The notes beneath the pieces were generated by a model. That model searched no databases. It was not told where the DNA came from and saw only the letters and a list, made by a program, of their open reading frames with translations. Source: Teichococcus vastitatis (GTDB lineage: Bacteria > Pseudomonadota > Alphaproteobacteria > Acetobacterales > Acetobacteraceae). From it: 36,743 nucleotides of DNA. The stretch lies in assembly GCF_003604215.1 (NCBI RefSeq), contig NZ_QXGS01000028.1, forward strand, positions 1 through 36,743, given 5' to 3'. A program made the position numbers and the translations under genes. Positions within the stretch are counted from its first letter, which is position 1. Each line of letters starts with the position of its first letter. This document shows, in pieces, positions 8,415-17,300 of the stretch.

Positions 8415-10052
8415 TCAGGCTACCGGAAGCCGCTCGCGCAGCTCGTCCACCAGCACCCGGGTGTTTTCCGAGTAATCCACGGGAACGGTGACGAGGTGGA
8501 CGCCGCCCGCGGTGAAGGCGCGTTCCAGCGTCGGCACGAAGTCGCCGATCCGCTCGACCCGCCAGCCGCTGGCGCCGTAGCTCTCGGCGTAGCGCACGAA
8601 ATCCGGGTTGCCGAAGGTCATGCCGAAATCGGCGAAGCGGTCCACCGCCTGCTTCCAGCGGATCATGCCATAGGCGCCGTCCTCCAGGACCAGTACCACC
8701 AGGTTCAGTTTCAGGCGGACGGCGGTTTCCATCTCCTGGCTGTTCATCATGAAGCCGCCATCGCCGCACACGGCCAGCACGTGCCGATCCGGGTGCAGCA
8801 TCGCCGCCATCATCGCGGAAGGCAGGCCGGCGCCCATGGTGGCCAGCGCATTGTCCAGCAGCAGGGTGTTGGCCTGGGTGGTGCGGTAGTTGCGGGCGAA
8901 CCAGATCTTGTACATGCCATTGTCTAGCGCGACGATGCCGTCGGCGGGGATCACCTGGCGCACATCATGGACGATGCGCTGCGGCGTGAAGCGTTCCTCC
9001 GTCGCACGGTCGGCGATGCGCGCCAGGATGCCGTCCCGCAGCGGCAGCAGCGCCCCGGCGTTCGGGATGCGGCCTTCCACCCGGTCGGCCAGCAGGCGCA
9101 GCGAGGGGCCGATGTCGCCCAGCAGCTCGGCCTGCGGGAAATAGACCTGCTCCACCGTCGCTGGCTGGTAGCCGACATGGATCACCTGCGGCCCGCCCGG
9201 GCCCATGATGAAGGGCGGCTTCTCGATCGTGTCGTGGCCCACGGTGATGATCAGGTCGGCACGCTCGATCGCCTCGTGGACGTAGTCGCGCTCGCTCAGG
9301 GCGGCGGTGCCCATGTAGAGCGCGGTGCCGCCGGGCACCGTGCCCTTGCCCATCTGCGTGGTGAAGTAGGGGATGCGGGTGCGCAGCACGAACTGCGCCA
9401 GGTCCTCCGTGGAGCGTGGACGGGAGGCGGCGGCGCCCAGCATCACCAGCGGCCGCTCGGCGGCCAGGATCATGGCCGCGGCACGGTCCAGCGCCGCCGC
9501 GCCGGCCACCGGCAGCTCGGTCGGGTGCGGCGGGATCATCGGCAGCGCGTCGCATTCCTCGGCCGCGATATCTTCCGGCAGCTCCAGATGCACCGGGCCG
9601 GGGCGCTCCTCGGCGGCGATGCGGAAGGCCTCGCGCACCTGGGTCGGGATCATCTGAGGCGAGACGATCTGCCGCGACAGCTTGGTCAGCGGCTTCATCG
9701 ACGCCACCACGTCCACCACCTGGAAGCGCGCCTGGCGGGAGGACAGGATGCCCTTCTGCCCGGTGATCATCACCATGGGCATGGCGCCCAGATGCGCATA
9801 GGCCGCGCCGGTGGACAGGTTCAGCGCTCCCGGTCCCAGCGTCGTGATGCAGACGCCAGGACGGCCGGTGAGGCGGCCATAGGTTGCGGCCATGAAGGCG
9901 GCCGCCTGCTCGTGCCGGGTCAGCACCAGCTCGATCGCCGAGTGCCGCAGCGATTCCAGCACGCCGAGGTTTTCCTCGCCCGGCACGCCGAAGATCCGGT
10001 CCACGCCCTCATTGGCCAGTGCCGCCACCAGCAGATCGGATCCTTTGGTCAT
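8415..10052 (-). CDS. Thiamine diphosphate enzyme, acetolactate synthase large-subunit-like
   Basis: The 545-residue protein has the three-domain layout of acetolactate-synthase-type ThDP enzymes. The N-terminal pyrimidine-binding domain has FGVPGEEN and the activating Glu48 in TRHEQ, followed by the LGPGALN segment. A central domain comes next, and the C-terminal domain carries the ThDP/Mg motif beginning GDGGFMMNSQEMETA (about residue 427) and ending EDGAYG. Known relatives condense two pyruvates to acetolactate. No small regulatory subunit gene is adjacent, and it is paired with a hydrolase instead of ilvN/ilvC, so a catabolic or side role is more likely than branched-chain synthesis. The ATG at 10052 has a GGGGCC-type purine-rich site upstream. 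It diverges from ligD. Confidence 0.88.
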   Translation of the reverse strand: MTKGSDLLVAALANEGVDRIFGVPGEENLGVLESLRHSAIELVLTRHEQAAAFMAATYGRLTGRPGVCITTLGPGALNLSTGAAYAHLGAMPMVMITGQKGILSSRQARFQVVDVVASMKPLTKLSRQIVSPQMIPTQVREAFRIAAEERPGPVHLELPEDIAAEECDALPMIPPHPTELPVAGAAALDRAAAMILAAERPLVMLGAAASRPRSTEDLAQFVLRTRIPYFTTQMGKGTVPGGTALYMGTAALSERDYVHEAIERADLIITVGHDTIEKPPFIMGPGGPQVIHVGYQPATVEQVYFPQAELLGDIGPSLRLLADRVEGRIPNAGALLPLRDGILARIADRATEERFTPQRIVHDVRQVIPADGIVALDNGMYKIWFARNYRTTQANTLLLDNALATMGAGLPSAMMAAMLHPDRHVLAVCGDGGFMMNSQEMETAVRLKLNLVVLVLEDGAYGMIRWKQAVDRFADFGMTFGNPDFVRYAESYGASGWRVERIGDFVPTLERAFTAGGVHLVTVPVDYSENTRVLVDELRERLPVA

Positions 10053-10100
10053 GGGAGGCCCCTTCGAATTGCCAGAAAATGTCCAGGTGATGTTAGACCC

Positions 10101-10141
10101 CTGGCTCCCGGAGGCAACCGCAGGCCGGCCGCCGGAGCCAG
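10101..10141. repeat. Inverted repeat in the divergent gap between the ThDP-enzyme gene and ligD
   Basis: CTGGCTCCCGG (10101-10111) is mirrored by CCGGAGCCAG (10132-10141), identical except for one extra C. The centre contains the palindrome GGCCGGCC. The repeat sits in the middle of the 149-base gap between two divergent genes, a good place for a shared operator; a hairpin in either leader is the alternative. Confidence 0.4.
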
Positions 10142-10201
10142 GCAACCCGGCGGCACCGCCCGCGCTTACTTCCTGCCGCCAGCAGGGAAGGGGGCTCCGC
10201 C

Positions 10202-12781
10202 ATGCCACCGGCCACGGGCCAACTGGAACGCTACCACGCCAAGCGCGACTTCCGCGTCACGGCCGAGCCGCGCGGCGGTGCTACGAAGCGGGCCGGCCCG
10301 GCGCCGGCTTTCGTGGTGCAGAAGCACGACGCCAGCCGGCTGCACTGGGATTTCCGGCTGGAGCATGACGGCGTGCTGTGGAGCTGGGCCGTGCCCAAGG
10401 GCCCGTCGCTGGATCCGGCCGACAAGCGGCTGGCGGTGCATGTGGAAGACCATCCGCTGGATTACGCCGGTTTCGCCGGCACCATCCCGGAAGGCCAGTA
10501 CGGCGCCGGTACGGTTGAGCGCTGGGATTTCGGCACCTGGACCGGCCCGGACGATCCCGCAGCCGCGCTGCGCAAGGGCGAGCTGAAGTTCACGCTGAAG
10601 GGCCGCCGCCTGCGGGGCGCCTTTGTGCTGGTGCGGCTGAAGCCGCGCGGGCGGGAGAAGGCCGAGAACTGGCTGCTGATCAAGGAGCGTGACGGGCAGG
10701 AACGGCCCGGGATCGATGCCGCCGCGCTGGAACAGGCGGTGCGCGTGCCGCAGCCGGGCCGCGCCGCCCGCGCCAAGGGCGATCCGGCCCCGGCCCAGGC
10801 GCCGCCGGCGCGCGACGAGGCCGCGCCGGCTCCCGAGGCGGACAGCCCGCCGGCGCCGGGTGCCCGCCGCGGCCGCATGCCGCGCGCCCCGCGCCCGCAA
10901 CTGGCGCAACTCGTGGAAGACCTGCCCGAGGAAGCCGGCTGGCTGAACGAGGTGAAGTTCGACGGATACCGGCTTCTGCTGCGCATCGAGGACGGTGCCG
11001 TGCAGGCGGTGACGCGCGGCGAGCAGGACTGGACGGCAAGGCTGCCGGCGGTGGTGCAGAGCGTCGCGGGGCTCAACAGCGGCGACGCGCTGCTGGATGC
11101 CGAACTGGTGGCCCTGCGGCCGGACGGTGTGTCCTCCTTCGTGCAACTGCAGCGCGCCCTGTCGGAGAAGCGCGATGACAGCCTGTACCTGTACGTGTTC
11201 GACCTGCTGCATTGGCGGGGCTGGGATCTGCGCGGCTGCGCCCTGGCCGACCGCAAGGCGCTGCTGCGCTCGGCGCTGAGTTTCAACGACACGGTGCGGT
11301 TCAGCGACCATCTCGAAGGCCGGGCCGGCGCCATGCGGCGGCAGGCCTGCGCCATGGGGCTGGAAGGGATCATCGCCAAGCGCGCCGACGCGCCATACCG
11401 CGAGGGCCGGGGCGCCGATTGGCGCAAACTGAAATGCGGCCACCGCGAGGAGCTGGTGGTGCTGGGCTGGACCGATCCGAAGGGCACGCGCACCGGCCTG
11501 GGCGCGCTGCAGATGGGCTTCTGGGATGCGGCGGGAACGCTGCACTATGCCGGCGGCGTCGGCACCGGCTTCGATGCCGCCGAGCTGCGCCGGCTGCGCA
11601 GGCGCCTCGACCGCATCGCGGCGGAGCCGCCGCGCGACCTCCACTACGCCGACGAGCCGCCGGAGCGGGGCATCCACTGGGTGCAGCCGGAGCTGGTGGC
11701 GGAACTGCAGTTCGCCGGCTGGACCGGCGCCGGCCGCATCCGCCAGGCGGTGTATCTCGGCCTGCGCGAGGACAAGGCCGCGCGCGACGTGGTGCGCGAG
11801 GCCCCGGGCACGGACACCCCGCGCCGCCGGCTCCGGCCATTGGCGGTGCCGCGCATCCTGCGCATCGCCCGCGACGGCATCGCCGCCCCCCGGGAGGAGG
11901 CCAAGCAGCCAGCCGGCGAACCGGCGCTGTCGCATCCGGAGAAGCCGCTCTGGCCCGGCATCACCAAGGCCGATCTGGCGCAATACTGGCGCGACGTCGC
12001 GCCGCACGCGCTGCCGGAGCTGGCGGGGCGGCCGCTCGCGGTGCTGCGCTGTCCCGACGGCATCGCGGGTCAGCATTTCTTCCAGAAGCACGCCATGCGG
12101 GGCCAGCCGGAAGCGCTGCGCGCCGGCGATCATGGCGGCGCGCCCTATCTGGTGCTGGACGATGTGAACGGGCTGATCGCCTGCGCGCAGCTGGCCGCCA
12201 TCGAACTGCACGCCTGGGGCGCGCGGGAAGACGACCCGGATCATCCCGACCGCCTCGTCTTCGATCTCGATCCCGGCGAGGGCATCGGCTTCGACATGGT
12301 GGTGGATGCGGCCAGGGAGGTGCGGGCGCGGCTGAAGGCCCTCGGGCTGGAAAGCTTCTGCCGCACCTCCGGCGGCAAGGGGCTGCACGTGGTGGTGCCG
12401 ATCGCGCGCGGCTTCGGCTGGGATGCGGTGCGCAATTTCTGCCGCGGCTTCGCCGAGATGTTGTCGGCCGAGGCGCCGGAACGCTACCTGTCCAAGGTGT
12501 CGAAGGCGGCGCGGCGCGGCCGCATCTTGGTGGACTGGCTGCGCAACGGCAAGGGCGCCACGGCGGTCGCATCCTTCTGTCCCCGCGCACGGCCCGGCGC
12601 GGGCGTGGCGACGCCGTTGCGCTGGACCGAGGTGAAGCACGGGCTCGATCCCCAGGCCTTTACCCTGAGCACCATTCGCGACCGGCTGAAGAAGCAGCGG
12701 CGCGACCCCTGGGGCGATTGGCGCGCGCTGGAGCAGGCGCTGCCGGTTCTTCCCGCGAGAAAGAGGAGGTTGATCCGATGA
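10202..12781 (+). CDS. ligD: ATP-dependent DNA ligase LigD (phosphoesterase-ligase-polymerase)
   Basis: LigD is the multifunctional end-processing and sealing enzyme of bacterial non-homologous end joining. The 859 residues carry all three domains in Pseudomonas order. The 3'-phosphoesterase domain (about 30-165) has HDASRLHWDFRLE and VEDHPLDYAGF. An Ala/Pro-rich linker follows. The ATP-dependent ligase domain (about 230-540) has the adenylated Lys252 in EVKFDGYR and later the segment LEGIIAKR. The primase-like polymerase domain (from about 577) has the metal-binding Asp688 and Asp690 in DLDPGEG, then SGGKGLHVVVP. No domain is broken. The ATG at 10202 follows a GGAAGGGG-rich site. Its TGA overlaps the ATG of ku (ATGA). 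Confidence 0.97.
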   Translation: MPPATGQLERYHAKRDFRVTAEPRGGATKRAGPAPAFVVQKHDASRLHWDFRLEHDGVLWSWAVPKGPSLDPADKRLAVHVEDHPLDYAGFAGTIPEGQYGAGTVERWDFGTWTGPDDPAAALRKGELKFTLKGRRLRGAFVLVRLKPRGREKAENWLLIKERDGQERPGIDAAALEQAVRVPQPGRAARAKGDPAPAQAPPARDEAAPAPEADSPPAPGARRGRMPRAPRPQLAQLVEDLPEEAGWLNEVKFDGYRLLLRIEDGAVQAVTRGEQDWTARLPAVVQSVAGLNSGDALLDAELVALRPDGVSSFVQLQRALSEKRDDSLYLYVFDLLHWRGWDLRGCALADRKALLRSALSFNDTVRFSDHLEGRAGAMRRQACAMGLEGIIAKRADAPYREGRGADWRKLKCGHREELVVLGWTDPKGTRTGLGALQMGFWDAAGTLHYAGGVGTGFDAAELRRLRRRLDRIAAEPPRDLHYADEPPERGIHWVQPELVAELQFAGWTGAGRIRQAVYLGLREDKAARDVVREAPGTDTPRRRLRPLAVPRILRIARDGIAAPREEAKQPAGEPALSHPEKPLWPGITKADLAQYWRDVAPHALPELAGRPLAVLRCPDGIAGQHFFQKHAMRGQPEALRAGDHGGAPYLVLDDVNGLIACAQLAAIELHAWGAREDDPDHPDRLVFDLDPGEGIGFDMVVDAAREVRARLKALGLESFCRTSGGKGLHVVVPIARGFGWDAVRNFCRGFAEMLSAEAPERYLSKVSKAARRGRILVDWLRNGKGATAVASFCPRARPGAGVATPLRWTEVKHGLDPQAFTLSTIRDRLKKQRRDPWGDWRALEQALPVLPARKRRLIR

Positions 12782-13713
12782 GTGAAGCCCGCCCGCTCTG
12801 GCATGGCACGCTGCGGCTCGCGCTGGTGTCCTGCCCCGTCCGCCTGCTGTCGGCGCATCACGAGCGCAACAACCTGCACTTCCACATGATCAACCCCGAC
12901 ACTGGCAATCGCATCCGGATGGTGACGGTGGATGCCGGCACTGGCGAGGAGGTGGAGCGGCGCGACACGGTGCGCGGCTACGAGTTCCAGAAGAACGACT
13001 ATGTCCTGATGACCGACGAGGATTTCGAGAGCGCCCGCATCGACAGCAGCCGCACCCTCACCATCGCCAAATTCGTGCCGCGCGACAGCATCGACAGCCT
13101 GCATTTCGATGCCGGCTATTATCTGGTACCAGACGGCAAGGAAGGACAGGATGTTTACGCGGTGCTGCGGGAAGCGCTGGACCAGAGCGGAACGGCGGCG
13201 CTGTCCCGCCTCGTGCTGTTCCGCCGCGAGCGCGCCGTGGCGATCTTTCCGCATGGCGAGGGCATGCTGCTGCACACGCTGCACGAAGAAGGCGACATCA
13301 ACCCCGCCGCCGACGCCTTCGACGAGATCGAGACGATCCGCACCGAGCCCGAGATGGTGAAGCTGGCCCGCCAGCTGATCGACCGGCAGCGCGATCGCTA
13401 CGATGCCGCCGATACGGAAGACCGCTACGAGGCGCGGCTGCGCGATTTGATCGATGCCAAGCTGCGCGGCGAGGGCCTGCAGCCGGAACGGGAAGAGGCG
13501 CGAAGCGACAATGTGATCGACCTGATGGCGGCGCTGAAACAAAGCCTGGGCAGCCAGGACGACGCCGCCGCATCCTCCAGGAAGCCCCGCAAGGCTGCGG
13601 CGGGCAAGGCCGCCGCCAAGCCGGCCAAGAAGCCGGCAGCCGCCGCCAAGACGGCCACGTCCGCCAAGGGCCGCGGCAAGGCGCCGGCCGCGCCGAAGCG
13701 CAAGCGGGCCTGA
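12778..13713 (+). CDS. ku: Non-homologous end joining protein Ku
   Basis: Bacterial Ku forms a homodimeric ring on DNA double-strand ends and recruits LigD. The 311-residue product begins with the Ku core signature LWHGTLRLALVSCPVRL and includes the YEF-KNDYVLMTDEDF segment and the FDAGYYLVPD strand. The core ends at about residue 255. It is followed by a lysine/alanine-rich tail (residues 268-311) of the kind known in longer bacterial Ku proteins to bind DNA and permit threading inward from the ends. The start codon overlaps the ligD stop by four bases, with AGAGGAGG a few bases upstream inside ligD as a strong ribosome binding site. LigD-Ku co-expression is therefore built in. Confidence 0.97.
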   Translation: MSEARPLWHGTLRLALVSCPVRLLSAHHERNNLHFHMINPDTGNRIRMVTVDAGTGEEVERRDTVRGYEFQKNDYVLMTDEDFESARIDSSRTLTIAKFVPRDSIDSLHFDAGYYLVPDGKEGQDVYAVLREALDQSGTAALSRLVLFRRERAVAIFPHGEGMLLHTLHEEGDINPAADAFDEIETIRTEPEMVKLARQLIDRQRDRYDAADTEDRYEARLRDLIDAKLRGEGLQPEREEARSDNVIDLMAALKQSLGSQDDAAASSRKPRKAAAGKAAAKPAKKPAAAAKTATSAKGRGKAPAAPKRKRA

Positions 13714-13773
13714 ACGCCCCGAACCGGCGCAACACGGGCATCACGCCCTTTCCACGGCTCGCGGTGCCGCCGG

Positions 13774-15021
<1,248 letters not shown>

Positions 15022-15981
15022 ATGGACAAAGCCGGCGCATTCCTGGACGATCCGTTCGGTCCGATGCGCAGCACCCTGATCCCGGTTTTCGCCCTCTACG
15101 GCGAGCAGCACAGCGACCCCGCGCCGGAGCCGGTGCATGTGGAGACGATCCACGCCCGCAGCCATTTGCACGATTGGATCATCCGTCCGCATCGCCACGG
15201 GATCCTGCAGCAGGTCTTCTGGATCCGGCGCGGCGACGGCACGCTGACGTTGGAGGGGGAGGAGCTTGCCTTCTCGGCGCCCCGGCTCTTCATCATGCCG
15301 CCCGGCGTGGTGCATGGCTTCCGTTTCCGCCGGGGCACGCAGGGACATGTGCTGACCCTGACATCGGCGTTTCTGGATGCGCACCAGGCGCTGCTGGGTC
15401 CATCGCTGCGGCGGGACGAGGTTTCCTCGCTGGATGCCGCCCCCCTGCGCCGGTGCCAGCACCGCCTGTCCCAGGCCTTCCGCGCCGTGCAGCGAAGCTT
15501 CGATGCCGCCCATGAACTGGAGCGGGCGCCCGGGCAGGCGGCGCAACTGGTGGGTGCCGTGCTGACACTGCTCGGAATGGTGGAACAGTTGTCGGAAGAG
15601 ACCGGCAGCAGCGGACGGCCGCCCAGCCGGGCGGCCTTACTCACATCGCGCTTCCGCGCGCTGATCGATGCGCAGTTCCGTGCTTCCGCCAGCCTGCCGC
15701 AGCACGCCCGGCAACTCGGTGTCTCCGCGGCGCAGCTGACCCGGGCCTGCCGTCAGGTGACGGGACGTTCGCCGCTGATGCTGCTGCAGGACCGACGGCT
15801 GCTGGAAGGGGTGCGGCTGCTCACCCATACCAGCCTCAGCGTCGCGGAGATCGCCTATGCCAGCGGCTTCAGCGACCCGGCCTATTTCTCCCGCTTCGTG
15901 GCGCGGCGGTCCGGCATGCCGCCTTCCGCGCTGCGACGCCGCGCGCGCGGCGCTGTTCCAGCACCCTCGTCAGAAATTTAG
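15022..15981 (+). CDS. pobR: AraC family transcriptional regulator, PobR-like
   Basis: The 319-residue protein has an N-terminal cupin-type effector domain: RPHRHG, then GDGTLTLEGEELAF and FIMPPGVVHGFRF. The C-terminal region (about 215-310) is a double helix-turn-helix of the AraC/XylS type, with LGVSAAQLTRACRQVTG and VAEIAYASGFSDPAYFSRFV. Relatives next to pobA activate pobA when 4-hydroxybenzoate is present. Function as PobR is inferred from adjacency and divergence. The ATG at 15022 gives the expected N-terminus. The end of the gene overlaps the end of the convergent glycosyltransferase gene by 12 bases. Confidence 0.9.
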   Translation: MDKAGAFLDDPFGPMRSTLIPVFALYGEQHSDPAPEPVHVETIHARSHLHDWIIRPHRHGILQQVFWIRRGDGTLTLEGEELAFSAPRLFIMPPGVVHGFRFRRGTQGHVLTLTSAFLDAHQALLGPSLRRDEVSSLDAAPLRRCQHRLSQAFRAVQRSFDAAHELERAPGQAAQLVGAVLTLLGMVEQLSEETGSSGRPPSRAALLTSRFRALIDAQFRASASLPQHARQLGVSAAQLTRACRQVTGRSPLMLLQDRRLLEGVRLLTHTSLSVAEIAYASGFSDPAYFSRFVARRSGMPPSALRRRARGAVPAPSSEI

Positions 15982-17082
15982 GCCGGGAGCGCGGAGGGTC
16001 GTACCATCGGCTGGCGGAGACCGGTGGTGCGCGATGGCGCGGTGATAGGCCGCCAGGTAATCCTGCGCCATCCGCGGCGCGGTGCAGAACTGCTCGGCCC
16101 GCCGCCGGCAATCGGCGCGCCGTAACTGCAAGGCCGCCAGGATGCAGCGGGCCAGTGCCGCGACCCCGCCGGCCGGCGCCAGCCGACCGCTGAGGCGATC
16201 CACCAATGTCGGCAGCGCGCTCTGGGCAAAGCCGGTCACCGGCGTGCCGCAGGCCAGCGCCTCGATTGCCGCTTCGCCATAAGGATCGCTGGCGGGATCG
16301 GTGCAGACCGCCACGGCCGCCTCGGCCACGGCCAGCGGCATGCTGTCGGGCGGCAGCACGCCGACGTAGCGACTGCCATTGCTCAGCCGTGGCCGCACCC
16401 GTCCCCGCCAGAAATCCTCATCGCCGATCGGCCCGATCACCATCAGCGGGATGCCGGCGATCAGGCAGGCCTGCAGCGCCATCATCAGGCCCTGCCCGGG
16501 CGCAACCCGGCCGCGCCAGACCGCGTGCGGCGTCAGGTCCGGCTGCCGCAGGCAGGCCCGGAAGCGGTCCAGCGGGAGGCCATTCGGCACCAGCGGAAGC
16601 TCGCCCAGGAACGGTCGCCAGGCCTCCGCCACGGCGGGCGAGAGGGCGGTGAACGGCAGGTCGCGCCGGGTGCGCTCCAGCACGGCCGTGCCCAGCGGTT
16701 CGTCCGGCAGCGCATGCAGCGTGGTTACCATCGGCGCCGGCAGGCGGTGCGCCAGCATCACCGGCAATTCATGCGCCGTGTCGTTGTGGATGATGTCGGC
16801 GGGGTCATCCGCCAGCGCTGTCAGCATGCGGCGCTGCAGATCGAATTGCGCGGCCGCTGCGGCTTCCGCCGCGCGGGTGCCGGATCGCTGCCGGCCTCGG
16901 CCCGTGGCTGGTCCCAGGCACACCGGGTTCAGGCCAGGGTCGGTGCCATCGGCGGCAAACAAGCGGACCCGGTGGCCAAGGCGCAACAATTCCTGGACTA
17001 GCGTTCGAGTGTGGCGTTCCCGTCCGTCGGCGGAGGAACCGTCGATCGGATGGTCCAGCTGCGCCAACACATCGATCCGCAT
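15970..17082 (-). CDS. Glycosyltransferase, GT4/GT-B type
   Basis: The 370-residue product has the two-Rossmann-domain pattern of GT-B enzymes. The N-terminal acceptor half contains RERHTRTLVQELLRLGHRVRLFA and DIIHNDTAHELPV. The C-terminal donor half has LVPNGLPLDRF, DEDFWRGRV-type segments and the E-x7-E-like motif in DPYGEAAIEALACGTPV. The sugar donor and acceptor cannot be told from sequence; similar proteins act in exopolysaccharide or lipid glycosylation. I chose the ATG at 17082 (MRIDVLAQLD) because the first beta strand begins there; upstream residues do not fit the fold. It stands alone, not in a polysaccharide cluster, and overlaps the 3' end of pobR by 12 bases on the opposite strand. 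Confidence 0.85.
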   Translation of the reverse strand: MRIDVLAQLDHPIDGSSADGRERHTRTLVQELLRLGHRVRLFAADGTDPGLNPVCLGPATGRGRQRSGTRAAEAAAAAQFDLQRRMLTALADDPADIIHNDTAHELPVMLAHRLPAPMVTTLHALPDEPLGTAVLERTRRDLPFTALSPAVAEAWRPFLGELPLVPNGLPLDRFRACLRQPDLTPHAVWRGRVAPGQGLMMALQACLIAGIPLMVIGPIGDEDFWRGRVRPRLSNGSRYVGVLPPDSMPLAVAEAAVAVCTDPASDPYGEAAIEALACGTPVTGFAQSALPTLVDRLSGRLAPAGGVAALARCILAALQLRRADCRRRAEQFCTAPRMAQDYLAAYHRAIAHHRSPPADGTTLRAPGLNF

Positions 17083-17300
17083 GCCGCATGCCCCGCCTAT
17101 GCCGGGCCCGTACGGCCGGCCAGAGGAGGAAACGCTACCTTGGCTGACCAGTTTCGGCAGGCGCGGCATCTTTTTCGCGCCGCCGTGACGGTTGCGACCG
17201 GGCCGTGCCGGCAAATGGCGGCTTTTTCGGCTGTCAAACGCTTACGCCTGCGTCATCTTTCGATGTGTCACCTGTTCAACCGCCACGGAGCCGACCGCTG

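Noticed and set aside
10166-12640. 824-codon open frame antisense to ligD
   Set aside because: LigD is certain by domains; the antisense product is a low-complexity Arg/Gln/His shadow.
13573-13713. Repetitive Lys/Ala codons at the end of ku as a possible DNA repeat
   Set aside because: Explained by the Lys-rich C-terminal tail known for bacterial Ku; codons vary and it is not a tandem DNA repeat.
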